A stretch of DNA of 50,014 bases from Gammaproteobacteria bacterium (GCA_027366635.1 DAHXNE010000110.1:1-50014), one strand, 5' to 3'; shown: positions 1 through 8,195, counted from the first letter of the stretch. Numbers and translations are program-made. Notes: generated by a model from the letters alone, not told the origin.

Positions 1-969
1 CCCTTGACGCCCGTGGTTGCAACTACGATGTCGGCCTGCTGCATGATCGACTCCACGGTTGCTGCTTCAGCCCCGAGCGCCTTGAGGCGCACCAACGCCT
101 GCGGATTACGGTCCGCGCCCAGCACCCGATTGACGCCATACGCCCGCAGCAAACGCACGATGCCGGTACCAGCCGCTCCGAGGCCGATCTGGCCCACGGT
201 ACTTTCAGGCAGGCTGCGCCGGGCACGCCGCGCCGCATTGATCAGCGCGGCGAGCGCAACCACCGCGGTCCCGTGCTGGTCGTCGTGCAGGACCGGCTTG
301 CCGAGCCGCTCGCGCAGCCGAGACTCGATTTCGAAGCACTCGGGAGCGGCGAAGTCCTCGAGCTGGATCGCGCCAAAGGACAAATGAATTCCGCAGATCA
401 GCTCGACGACCTTCTCCGGCTGGGTCTGCTCGAGCAGGATCGGCACGGCCGAGAGCCCCACCAGATCGGCGAACAGCGCCGCCTTGCCCTCCATCACCGG
501 CAAGCCGGCGAGCGGCCCGATGTTGCCCAGGCCGAGGATCGCCGTGCCGTTGGTGATGACCGCCACGGTGCTGTCGATGCTGGTGTACTCGTGCGCCAGC
601 TGCGGGTTGCGCTGAATCGCCAGGCACACCCGAGCGACTCCGGGCGTATAGATGTCGCGCAACGTCTGCAGCGTGTTGATCGGCAGACTCGCCACGGTGC
701 GGATCTTGCCGCCGCGATGGCGATTGAATACCCGGTCGGATTTGCCGATGAAGCGGGCATTGGGCAACTGGCCGATCCGCTCGTAGAGATGCGGGTCGGC
801 CTCTTCGTCCATCTCCAGCGTGATTTCCCAGACAGTCTTGCCTTCCACGCGCCGCACCGCGGTCAAGTGCTGGATGGTCAGGCCCGCCTCGGCGATGACC
901 TGCAGCACTTTGGCGAGGCTGCCGGGCTGATGAACGGTCTCGACGATCAAAATCTCGGGTATCTTCATG
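1..969 (-). CDS. NAD-dependent malic enzyme with N-terminal ACT domain (partial, C-terminus beyond window)
   Basis: Oxidative decarboxylation of malate to pyruvate in the cytoplasm. The frame is open from an ATG at 969 to base 1 (323 codons). Residues about 1-80 (starting [21 protein letters not shown]) look like an ACT regulatory domain. They are followed by the malic-enzyme N-terminal domain with YTPGVARVC and the [17 protein letters not shown] stretch, then HDDQHGTA, and finally the start of the NAD-binding Rossmann domain (GLGAAGTGI). The ACT fusion is known from several proteobacterial malic enzymes and suggests allosteric control by an amino acid or a related ligand; the ligand cannot be told. 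The gene is divergent from the sensor-like gene at 1045, with a 75-bp intergenic space. NAD versus NADP preference is inferred from the family only. Confidence 0.9.
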
Positions 970-1044
970 ATCGTGGCTACACGCGCAGATAAAGCGGTGA
1001 CGCCACTATAAACGCGCCGGCTGAAAGAGTGCTGAAACGATTCG

Positions 1045-2214
1045 ATGCGGCCCTGGCTCTCGCTGTTGCTCCTCACGCTGGTGACCCTGGTGCTGCCCTG
1101 GGACGGGGTCCGTTACGCGCGCCAGATGGAAGCGGGGCTGCGCCGCAGCGAGCGGCTCGACCTGAGCTCGCTCGCTCACACCCTGGCCGCCTCGCTCGAG
1201 GGCCGTACGCGCCTGATCTACCGGTTTCCGGCCGAAGCGCGGCACCCAGGGCCCGACACGCTGACACCGGTTCCGCTGTCCGCCCCGATCGACTTCGACA
1301 CCTATCCGGAGGGTTGGCCGGCGACTCGACCGTGGCGCCGCTACGGCAGCGGCACACGTCACTTCGACATTCTTACCGGCGTCAGCGACCGCATGCTTTA
1401 TGTGCTGCTGCGAATCTCCGATCCCCACCCGGTGTTCGATACGCCGCTCGCCAATCCCCTCGATCGTGCCGCCGTGGGCGATCGTGTCTGGATTGGCTTC
1501 AGCGGTCCGCAGGGCCGGCCGCACTCGGAATTCCTGCCGCTCGAAGGTGCCGGACCGCTAGTCGCTGATCGCAGCGTCACCGGGGAGTACGGCCGCCAGC
1601 AAGCGATCCCGGATCCGCGCATCGTCGGAGCGCTGCAACTGGAACCGGGCGGGTACGACGTCGAGTTCGCCATGCCGCTATCGATGATCGGCGGGCCCTT
1701 CGGCGTTCTGGTCGACGATCGCGACCGCCGCGGAGCAAATCCGTTCGTCTACGGGATGCTGAACCGGCATAACCTGCGTCCCAGGGGCGGACTGGTCGTG
1801 GCTTCGGCAGCACTCCCGGCTTACCTGCACCGTTTGCTGCGGCCGGGACTGCGTCTTTCTGTGACCTCGCCCGCCGGCGCGCCGCTGGCCCAGGCGGCCA
1901 GACCGATCGTACCGGACATTCCGGCGCCGCACGCCGGCATGCTCACCCTGCTGTTCCGCCGGCTGGCCGACGCGGACCACAACGCGCCGATCACGGCCAG
2001 CGCACCGATCCATGGCAGGGCGAACCACGGCGTCATCGCCCACCTGGAGGTCACTCAAACATCCGATCGGTGGGCGCATGTCCGCGATCAGACGCTGGAG
2101 CAGATGCTGAATCTGACGCTCGCAACCAGCACCCTCGCCTTCCTAGCCGCCGTCGCGCTCGCGGCTCAACTGGTGGCGCGTGCGCGGCGGCGGCATCGAC
2201 AAGCTTCTGACTGA
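1045..2214 (+). CDS. Membrane-anchored sensor-like protein, kinase module absent
   Basis: 389 aa. An N-terminal signal anchor (residues about 3-20, ending LVLPWDGVRYARQME) is followed by a large extracytoplasmic region. This contains a CBM9/DOMON-like beta-rich stretch (about 70-240, with FDTYPEGW, RMLYVLLRISD, VWIGFSG, YDVEFAMPLSMIGG). Near the C-terminus is one transmembrane helix (about 356-378) with a short basic cytoplasmic tail. The opening and the order of segments resemble the sensor half of the histidine kinase of the proteobacterial dedicated sortase system, but the protein ends just after the second membrane helix, where HAMP and HisKA would follow. I see no kinase remnant in the next 150 bases in any frame and no sortase nearby. 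It may be a free-standing ligand-binding subunit or a truncated relic. Family assignment is inference. Confidence 0.75.
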   Translation: MRPWLSLLLLTLVTLVLPWDGVRYARQMEAGLRRSERLDLSSLAHTLAASLEGRTRLIYRFPAEARHPGPDTLTPVPLSAPIDFDTYPEGWPATRPWRRYGSGTRHFDILTGVSDRMLYVLLRISDPHPVFDTPLANPLDRAAVGDRVWIGFSGPQGRPHSEFLPLEGAGPLVADRSVTGEYGRQQAIPDPRIVGALQLEPGGYDVEFAMPLSMIGGPFGVLVDDRDRRGANPFVYGMLNRHNLRPRGGLVVASAALPAYLHRLLRPGLRLSVTSPAGAPLAQAARPIVPDIPAPHAGMLTLLFRRLADADHNAPITASAPIHGRANHGVIAHLEVTQTSDRWAHVRDQTLEQMLNLTLATSTLAFLAAVALAAQLVARARRRHRQASD

Positions 2215-2359
2215 TCCGCGCGCCACGCGCAGCCGTCCCATGATTTCGCTTGCATCGCGCGGCCTTCTCGCGCACCATTCGCGCCGCGCCGCGAGGTGTG
2301 GTGCCGCTCGCGACGTCCAACGATGGCGGTCCGGACCCTCTGGAGGTGTGACCCGCGAA

Positions 2360-2740
2360 ATGAAGCAACGAACAGCATCGACTGGTCGTGTTCCTCGCCC
2401 CGCTCTGTGCAGCGTCAATTCCTATCTGGAAAGGAATTTCCCCGATTTCTTCGCCGAAGCCCGCTTTCAGGTGGGCGATGATGACTACTTCCTCTACGTG
2501 CGCTTCGGTCAATACCTCACCCGCACCATCGAGCAGAACCGGGCGCCTCGGCAGAAAATCAACCGCGGCTTCACCGTGCTCAACAAAATGGCGCGGGTCT
2601 CGGCCCGACACCCCGGCATCCGCCAGATACTCGTCTCGGGCGCCCTCGAGTACATCGCCGACGCGCCCAAGGCGCGCGCACTGGCACTGAAGCGCCTCTC
2701 CCCTGTCGCACAAGGTTATCTGGAAAGCCTCTGCGAGTAG
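2360..2740 (+). CDS. Small conserved protein of unknown function
   Basis: 126 aa, soluble, no signal peptide. I chose the ATG at 2360 because a GGAGG sits at 2342-2346 and because the frame upstream of it reads as low-complexity Arg/Ala sequence. The protein has an acidic, aromatic N-terminal half (SYLERNFPDFFAEARFQVGDDDYFLYVRFGQYL) and a helical C-terminal half (INRGFTVLNKMARVSARHP, then LVSGALEYIADAPKARALALKRLSP). The size and look recall small helical immunity-like proteins of the DUF7674 sort, but this is a weak impression and there is no toxin gene beside it. The GTG of the DUF924 gene follows 5 bases after its stop, so the two are probably co-transcribed. Confidence 0.7.
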   Translation: MKQRTASTGRVPRPALCSVNSYLERNFPDFFAEARFQVGDDDYFLYVRFGQYLTRTIEQNRAPRQKINRGFTVLNKMARVSARHPGIRQILVSGALEYIADAPKARALALKRLSPVAQGYLESLCE

Positions 2741-2745
2741 GCGGC

Positions 2746-3396
2746 GTGAGCGCGCGCCCAGACGCTGGCCGGGCGCGTGAGGCGCTCGAGGTCAACCGCT
2801 TCTGGTTCGGTCCGGCGCCGCTGACGCCCCAGACCGCTACCGATCGCCGGGAACTCTGGTTCGGAGTCGGCGCCACGCCGCAGCGGCAGACGCTGATCGA
2901 TGCCAGGGTTCGCGAGCGCTTCGGGCCTCGAATGCAGCGAGCGGCCCGCGGCGAGCTCGTTGGGTGGGCAGCCAGTCCCCGCCGCTCCCTGGCGCTGATC
3001 CTGCTGCTCGACCAGTTTCCCAGGAGCGCCTTCCGGGGCACGCCGCGCGCCTTCGCCACCGATGAGCAAGCGCTCACCCTGGCTATCTCGGCCATTCAGG
3101 CCGCCGCGGACGCGGCACTGTCCCCGATCGAGCGGGTCTTTCTGTGCATGCCGCTGCAGCATGCCGAGCGGCTCGACGTCCAGGAGGAGTCGCTCTCGAC
3201 CTTCCGGCGGCTTCGGCAAGAAGCTCCGCGGGAATTCCGGCCCTTCCTGGCCGACGTGCAGGCGCTGGCCGAACGGCGCCATTCGATCGTCGAGCGCTTC
3301 GGGCGCTTTCCGAGCCGCAACCGCAGTCTCGGCCGCCCGAGCACGCCCGAGGAGATCGCGTTCCTGTCCGCCGACACGGGCGCTTGCGCATTCTGA
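2746..3396 (+). CDS. DUF924 family protein
   Basis: 216 aa. It shows the family hallmarks in order: an FWFG opening, ELWFG, then LALILLLDQFPRSAFRGTPRAF with DEQAL, the PIERVFLCMPLQHAE stretch, and a C-terminal FGRFPSRNRSLGRPSTPEE motif. DUF924 proteins are all-helical with a TPR-like fold and are cytoplasmic; their role is not established. The start is a GTG 5 bases downstream of the preceding stop, implying translational linkage with the small unknown protein. Length is normal for the family (around 180-220 aa). Confidence 0.88.
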   Translation: MSARPDAGRAREALEVNRFWFGPAPLTPQTATDRRELWFGVGATPQRQTLIDARVRERFGPRMQRAARGELVGWAASPRRSLALILLLDQFPRSAFRGTPRAFATDEQALTLAISAIQAAADAALSPIERVFLCMPLQHAERLDVQEESLSTFRRLRQEAPREFRPFLADVQALAERRHSIVERFGRFPSRNRSLGRPSTPEEIAFLSADTGACAF

Positions 3397-3542
3397 TCGC
3401 CGCACCGTCCCCGGCGGGCCACCGAAGCGCGATGTGTCGAGTTGGTGCAACGGGGAGTCACTTCGGTGCAAATTCGTGCGTCGCAACGGCACCAGCGGCC
3501 GCGCAACCGGTTGACATGCGCATTTCTTGCGGCGAGTTGCCC

Positions 3543-3558
3543 TGGCACGGCGCTTGCT
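3543..3558 (+). promoter_or_regulatory. Consensus sigma-54 (-24/-12) promoter
   Basis: TGGCACG (3543-3549), four bases, then TTGCT (3554-3558). This matches the sigma-54 consensus YTGGCACG-N4-TTGCW, including the preceding C and the exact GG-to-GC spacing. Transcription would begin near 3570, about 25 bases before the ATG of the LysR gene. It lies in the 198-bp gap between the DUF924 gene and the LysR gene, in the right orientation. No integration host factor site or enhancer was assigned with confidence. Confidence 0.7.
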
Positions 3559-3594
3559 TGTTTCCCGACACACGAACTGTCGACTGCAGCACCG

Positions 3595-4506
3595 ATGCGC
3601 CTGTCCCATCCCCCGCCGACCCGAAGCCTCAGAATTTTCTGCGTGGCCGCACGCCATTGCAGCTTCAAGTTCGCGGCCGACGAGTTGTTCCTGACGCCTT
3701 CGGCGGTCAGCCACCAGATCAAGGAGCTGGAATCCGCGCTCGGCGTGCGGCTGTTCGAGCGCAAGCCCCGCTCGCTCGAGCTGACCCATGCCGGTGCCAC
3801 GCTGCTCGAGGAAGCCGAGCCGCTGCTCGAGGCGCTCGATCGCAGCGTGGCCCAGATCGCTCGCGGCGGTGGCCGGCACACGTTGCGGATCCAACTGCCA
3901 CCTTTCTTCGCCAGCGAGCTGCTCCTGCCGCGGCTCGGCGCCTTTTGCGACCAGCACCCGCAGATTGACATACGGATCGATACGCACGACCCGCGGCCCA
4001 CGCTGCATCCGGCCAACGCGGACGCCTCGATCTTGCTGCGCGATGCGCCGCCGCAAGGCATGGAGTATGCGCGCCTGTTTGCGCTGTCGCTGACCGCGGC
4101 ATGCGCGCCGGCGCACCTGCCGACCGTGGCGCGCCTCGGCGGCGGCGTGTTCCGCGAATTGGCGCTGATCGTGCACAAGCTCTCCCCCAACGCCTGGAGC
4201 AGCTGGGCGCAGGAGATCGGGCTCGCCGCGCCGGAGCCGAGAAGCGTACTCGAGTTCGACACCATGCACGCGGTGGTGCGCGCCGCGGAACGCGGCCTCG
4301 GCCTCGCGCTGGTGCCCACCGCGCACTGCGACACATGGTTCCGCTCCGGAACGTTGGCACGCATCTTCGCCTTCGAACTTCCCACGGCCGACTCTTACTA
4401 TGTAGTCAATCGGTCCAGGGACGCCGACCGGCCCGACGTGCGCACGTTCATCGCCTGGACGCGCGAGCAGTTCAGCGGCCCACAGCCGTCCGCGGCATGC
4501 GCATGA
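3595..4506 (+). CDS. LysR-family transcriptional regulator (GcvA-like)
   Basis: 303 aa. The N-terminal winged helix-turn-helix spans about residues 8-68 (RSLRIFCVAARHCSFKFAADEL, then TPSAVSHQIKELE and LGVRLFERKPRSLELTHAG). The effector-binding domain of two Rossmann-like lobes follows (about 95-300). The wording is closest to the GcvA-like subgroup. The ATG at 3595 is chosen because the HTH starts about 8 residues later; in-frame codons upstream to 3442 would add sequence overlapping the promoter. A consensus sigma-54 promoter lies just upstream, which is uncommon for a LysR gene. The regulated target is unknown; the secreted protein gene at 4621 is the next gene on the same strand. Confidence 0.9.
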   Translation: MRLSHPPPTRSLRIFCVAARHCSFKFAADELFLTPSAVSHQIKELESALGVRLFERKPRSLELTHAGATLLEEAEPLLEALDRSVAQIARGGGRHTLRIQLPPFFASELLLPRLGAFCDQHPQIDIRIDTHDPRPTLHPANADASILLRDAPPQGMEYARLFALSLTAACAPAHLPTVARLGGGVFRELALIVHKLSPNAWSSWAQEIGLAAPEPRSVLEFDTMHAVVRAAERGLGLALVPTAHCDTWFRSGTLARIFAFELPTADSYYVVNRSRDADRPDVRTFIAWTREQFSGPQPSAACA

Positions 4507-4620
4507 ACAACCGCTCATGCGCGCCGCAAATCTTCTCGCTTGTGAACCAAACACACCGCCCGTATCGTGGCTTCGGACGCTCATGAAGCGTACCGCGAGC
4601 CACCAAATCAGGAGAGAAAC

Positions 4621-5160
4621 ATGTCACCACAAAACCGCATACGCCGCTCGTTGTCCCTGGCGCTGTGCACCGGGGTGACTCTGGCGACGTCACCGGTCAC
4701 ATTCGCGGGCGGTCGAACCGTTCCGTTCGTAGTGAAAATCTACGCCAGCGCGCCCGGCGGAGCCGAGCTGCTCTCGGGACGCTATCCGAGTGCGCTGCGC
4801 CAATTGCGCAAGTACGGCGCCGGCGCGCTCGATCCGGCCGCCGTCAACGCCAACAGCTGCGTCGCCTACGCGATGACCAGCAAGTGGCAGCAGGCGAGAA
4901 CCGCGTGCGACGCCGCCGTGCAGACCGCAGACGCGCCACACTTCCAAACCGCGCCCTGGGCTATTTCGGGGGGCTACAGCCCGAATCGGCGCTTGGCGGT
5001 CGCCTACTCGGACCGCGCGGTGATGCGTTGGTTTTCGCACGACCGGGCGGGCGCCCGCGCCGATCTGGCCAAGGCGATGGCGCTGTCGCCCGAGGCTGAT
5101 TTCATCGCCCGCAACGAGGCAGCTGTGAAATTTCACACCGCGGAGGTGCGCACACGGTAG
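4621..5160 (+). CDS. Secreted TPR-like protein of unknown function
   Basis: 179 aa. A clear signal peptide (RRSLSLALCTGVTLATSPVTFAGG, cleavage after about residue 29) precedes a small helical domain with two TPR-like helical hairpins (around GRYPSALRQLRKYG / CVAYAMTSKWQQARTACDAAV and AVAYSDRAVMRWFSHDRAGARADLAKAMALSPEA). A strong Shine-Dalgarno, AGGAGAG, precedes the ATG at 4621; the upstream in-frame ATG at 4567 lacks one. Likely periplasmic. It follows the LysR gene by 114 bases and may have its own promoter. No family name is recognised. Confidence 0.82.
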   Translation: MSPQNRIRRSLSLALCTGVTLATSPVTFAGGRTVPFVVKIYASAPGGAELLSGRYPSALRQLRKYGAGALDPAAVNANSCVAYAMTSKWQQARTACDAAVQTADAPHFQTAPWAISGGYSPNRRLAVAYSDRAVMRWFSHDRAGARADLAKAMALSPEADFIARNEAAVKFHTAEVRTR

Positions 5161-5169
5161 TTGACGGAT

Positions 5170-5224
5170 CCGGGAGGCGGGGCGTTCCCTCATAACCCCC
5201 TCATGAGCACGCCTCGCCTTCCGG
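5170..5224. repeat. Palindromic repeat unit A (REP-like hairpin)
   Basis: CCGGGAGGCGGGGCG (5170-5184) can pair with CGCCTCGCCTTCCGG (5210-5224), with two G-U pairs in RNA. The loop contains CCTCATAA. It lies just after the stop of the secreted protein gene. It shares its stem sequence and arm spacing with units B and C. Confidence 0.65.
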
Positions 5225-5256
5225 AGTCTGCACCGAACCCCCGCGAACCGGACGGG

Positions 5257-5309
5257 TCCGGGAGACGGAACGTGCGCTCACGCTTGACGAGCCTGCTCCG
5301 TCTCCCGGA
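5257..5309. repeat. Palindromic repeat unit B (REP-like hairpin)
   Basis: TCCGGGAGACGGA (5257-5269) is the perfect reverse complement of 5297-5309, a 13-bp stem with a 27-base loop containing TGACGAGCC. It is the second of three related palindromes in the gap between two convergent genes. Confidence 0.75.
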
Positions 5310-5367
5310 ATCCACTTCGGACACGACCTGACAAGGAGGAAGCTGGGCAGCCGGGAAGCTGACGGGA

Positions 5368-5418
5368 ACGGGAGACGGGGCGACCCATGCCCCCTCATGG
5401 CGAGCCTTCGTCTCCCGT
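5368..5418. repeat. Palindromic repeat unit C (REP-like hairpin) overlapping the 3' end of an M16 peptidase gene
   Basis: ACGGGAGACG (5368-5377) pairs perfectly with CGTCTCCCGT (5409-5418), extendable by G-U and G-C pairs. The loop holds CCCCCTCATGGCGAGCC. The right arm lies inside the last codons and the left arm after the stop of the M16 gene that ends at 5395. It may act as a terminator or mRNA-stabilising structure for the leftward transcript. Confidence 0.65.
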
Positions 5419-6750
5419 CATCTCGGGGCTGAACTGCGCATCGGTCAGCCGCATCCGCGCCATTGGCCCGAAGCTCTCGAGCTGCGCGCCGATGCGCCCA
5501 GCGTCGCCGATCACCACCAGCACGGTGTTGTGCGGATCGGGAAACGCCTCGGCTATCACCGCGCGCGCCGCATCCGGATCCACCGCCGCGAGCTGCGCCG
5601 CGTAGTCGTCGATGTAGCGGGTGCCCAAGCGGAAAAATTCGACTTCCGCGAGCGCGGCGGCCCAATCGGCTGCCGTTTCCAGGCCGAGTGCGTACTGACC
5701 GAGCGTGTATGCGCGGGCTGACTGCAACATCTCGCCACTCACCCCCTCGCCACGCAAGCGCTCGAGTGCCTGCAGCGCCAGGCGGATGGCTTGCCCCGTG
5801 TTGGCGGTCTCGACGAATGAACGGATGGTGAAATCGCCGCCCACGCTGCCGCGCACGAATCCCGAGCGCGCGCCGTACGACAACCCGGACTTGATGCGCA
5901 GCTCGGCGTTGAGCAGCGAGGTGAACCGTCCGCCGAACAGCGTGTTCACCAGATCGAGCGCGGCACGGCGCGGATAGCGCTTGGCCACTCCCGGGGCGCC
6001 GATCCAGAAATGGCTCTGCGTCGCGCCCGGCGCGTCGACCAACAGGATGCGCCGGGGGGACGCGGCCGGCGGCGGCGCCAGTGGCGGCGGCGGCGCGGAT
6101 GTGCGCGGCCAGGTTGAAAAAGCCGTCCGCACCGCGGCCTCGGCCCCGTTCAGGTCGAGATCGCCAGCCAAGACGAGCAACAGCCGATCGGCGCCGAACT
6201 GCGTACGGTAGTAGTCGCACACGTCCGCGGGCGTGATGGCGGCCAGAGATGACTCGCTGCCGTGCACCGCGCGGCCATACGGGTGCGCGCCGAACAGCAG
6301 CGCCCGGCCGTACGCGTCGAGCAGCTCGGCGGGCTCGGAGTCCTTCACCGCCTTGATGAATTCGATCTGCCGGTCGCGCAGTCGCTCGAATTCGTCGGCG
6401 GCAAGCTGCGGCGCGCGCAGCGCATCGGCGAGCAACTCGAGCATCAATCCCTGGTCTCGCGCCATGAACTGGCTGCGCACGGTAATCGCCTCGGGACCCG
6501 CAGCGGCGCTAAAGCTGCCGCCCGCGCCCTCCACGGCCTCGGCGAAGGCATACGCATCGCGCCGGCCGGCGCCCTTCTCCAGCAGGGCCGCAACCAGCGA
6601 GGCGACCCCGGGGAGCCTGGGCCGATCGGCGCCCGCGCCGCCGCGCAGCAGCACCTGGCACGCCAGCAGCGGCACTTCGCGGCGCGGAAGCAGGATCAGC
6701 GTCGTCCCATTCTCGAGCTCCAGGCGCTCGTGCGCCGGCACGCGCACCAT
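5395..6750 (-). CDS. M16 family peptidase, non-catalytic subunit
   Basis: 451 aa. Two inverzincin-type domains (about 1-220 and 225-440) with the usual helix LPGVASLVAALLEKGAG where catalytic members carry HxxEH. The zinc-binding motif is therefore missing, as expected for the regulatory partner of a heterodimeric M16 peptidase. The second domain has TLFGGRFTSLLNAELRIKSGLSYGARS, the R/Y-type motif that completes the active site of the partner in this family. It starts directly at the stop of the catalytic subunit (no gap), so translation is coupled. No signal peptide is visible; probably cytoplasmic or loosely membrane-associated. The 3' end carries a palindromic repeat. Confidence 0.88.
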   Translation of the reverse strand: MVRVPAHERLELENGTTLILLPRREVPLLACQVLLRGGAGADRPRLPGVASLVAALLEKGAGRRDAYAFAEAVEGAGGSFSAAAGPEAITVRSQFMARDQGLMLELLADALRAPQLAADEFERLRDRQIEFIKAVKDSEPAELLDAYGRALLFGAHPYGRAVHGSESSLAAITPADVCDYYRTQFGADRLLLVLAGDLDLNGAEAAVRTAFSTWPRTSAPPPPLAPPPAASPRRILLVDAPGATQSHFWIGAPGVAKRYPRRAALDLVNTLFGGRFTSLLNAELRIKSGLSYGARSGFVRGSVGGDFTIRSFVETANTGQAIRLALQALERLRGEGVSGEMLQSARAYTLGQYALGLETAADWAAALAEVEFFRLGTRYIDDYAAQLAAVDPDAARAVIAEAFPDPHNTVLVVIGDAGRIGAQLESFGPMARMRLTDAQFSPEMTGDEGSP

Positions 6751-8076
6751 TCAGCGGCCAGCCGCCGCAGTCGCGCCGCTACAGGCCAGGATGCCCACGG
6801 TGCGCCGGCTGGCGAGGAAGATATTCGCGGCTGCGCTGCGCAGATCCTCGCGAGACACGGCCGCAAGCCGCGCCGGCGCATCGAACAGTGCCGCCCATCG
6901 GTCGTGGAATACCGCGTACTCCCCGAGCAGGTGCGCCTTGCCATCGATGGTCGCCAGACGCTTCCAGAATCCCACCATCGCCAGATTGCGCGCCCGGTCG
7001 AGCTCCGCCTGGGTCACACCTGCCTCGATCACACGCGCCAGCTCCGCGTCGAGGGCGGTCAGCGCATGATCCGGATCGGCATCCTGCGGCAGCGTGAGCG
7101 AGACCCAAAGCAACCCCGGGTCGAAACCTTCCTGCCAGTGCCCGCCCACTTCTATCGCGATGCGCCGCTCCTCCACCAGCGCGCGGTGCAGACGCGACGC
7201 ATCTCCCTCCATGAGCACCGACATCAGCAGGTGAACCGCGCTCGCCCGCTCATCCGCGGCCGCGGGCGCCTTGTAGGCACACTGCACCAGCGGTGTCTGG
7301 ACCTTGCGGCGCATACGTACGCGCCGCTCCGTAAGCTGCGGCGGCTCGCGCTCCACGACCGGCGCCGGTGGCGCCTGGGCCGCGATCGGTTCGAAATACC
7401 GGCCAACCAGCTCCAGCGCCGCGTGCGGATCGAGGTCTCCGGCCAGAGTCAATGTCAGGTTGTTCGGCGCGTAGTAGGTGCGGTGGAAAGTCTGCAGGTC
7501 CTCCAGACGCCACGCCCGGATATCCTCGGGCCAACCGATGGTCGGAAATCGGTAGGGATGCGTGGTGAACGCGGCCGCCTGCACCTGCTCGGCAAGCAGC
7601 CCGTGATTATTGTCTTCAACCCGCAGACGCCGCTCCGAGGCCACCACGCCGCGCTCGCTCTCGATCAACTCGGGCGCGAACGCCAGGTTGGCCACTCGAT
7701 CCGCTTCGAGCGCGAGGACCAGATCCAGGGCGCCGGAGGGAAACCAGTCCTCGTAGACAGTGACGTCATCGCTGGTGAAAGCATTGTTGGCCCCGCCCTG
7801 CGCCTCCATCAGCCGATCGAACTCTCCTGGCGCGCGCGCGCGCGTGCCGTTGAACATCATGTGCTCGAAGAAATGCGCGAGTCCGGTGATTCCGGGCCGT
7901 TCGTTACGGCTGCCCACCCGGACCCAGAGATTGAGGGCCACATTGGGAATGTGGTGCACCGGCCAGACGATGATCTGCATGCCATTGGCGAGTCGCCGCG
8001 CATGCACCTGCGCACGCCCCGCCGGTTCGGCAGGGCCATACACCGCTGAGCGTGCCAGGGCGGTCCGTTTCATCAA
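6751..8076 (-). CDS. M16 family zinc peptidase, catalytic subunit
   Basis: 441 aa. The inverted zinc motif HFFEH is present in GLAHFFEHMMFNGT, with the distal glutamate in ESERGVVASERRLR. It is preceded by the typical beta strand MQIIVWPVHHIPNVALNLWVRVGS. There are two M16 domains. It degrades peptides or misfolded proteins; the substrate is unknown. No convincing signal peptide: the N-terminus MMKRTALARSAVYGP is basic but lacks a hydrophobic core. It lies directly upstream of the non-catalytic subunit, and together they form the typical proteobacterial PqqF/YmxG-like pair. Confidence 0.9.
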   Translation of the reverse strand: MMKRTALARSAVYGPAEPAGRAQVHARRLANGMQIIVWPVHHIPNVALNLWVRVGSRNERPGITGLAHFFEHMMFNGTRARAPGEFDRLMEAQGGANNAFTSDDVTVYEDWFPSGALDLVLALEADRVANLAFAPELIESERGVVASERRLRVEDNNHGLLAEQVQAAAFTTHPYRFPTIGWPEDIRAWRLEDLQTFHRTYYAPNNLTLTLAGDLDPHAALELVGRYFEPIAAQAPPAPVVEREPPQLTERRVRMRRKVQTPLVQCAYKAPAAADERASAVHLLMSVLMEGDASRLHRALVEERRIAIEVGGHWQEGFDPGLLWVSLTLPQDADPDHALTALDAELARVIEAGVTQAELDRARNLAMVGFWKRLATIDGKAHLLGEYAVFHDRWAALFDAPARLAAVSREDLRSAAANIFLASRRTVGILACSGATAAAGR

Positions 8077-8195
8077 TCCAGTGTACGCCCGGGGGCCCCA
8101 GAGCGTGACCGCCCCGCCGCCGCGCTACGACGCAATGGGGACCGCCCGCTCCGCCGGAAGAGGGATTCGGCCTGAAAACACGCTCACGCCTTCGG

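Noticed and set aside
1045-2214. Complete sortase/histidine kinase system
   Set aside because: Only the sensor-like part is present; no sortase, response regulator or substrate with a sorting signal was found nearby.
3511-3516. TTGACA as the -35 of a sigma-70 promoter for the LysR gene
   Set aside because: No acceptable -10 lies 15-19 bases downstream, while the sigma-54 element is complete.
2716-4584. 622-codon open frame antisense to the DUF924 and LysR genes
   Set aside because: It crosses two real genes and the sigma-54 promoter, with no domain and shadow composition.
6262-8049. 595-codon open frame antisense to the M16 peptidases
   Set aside because: It spans two well-defined genes on the other strand and has shadow composition.
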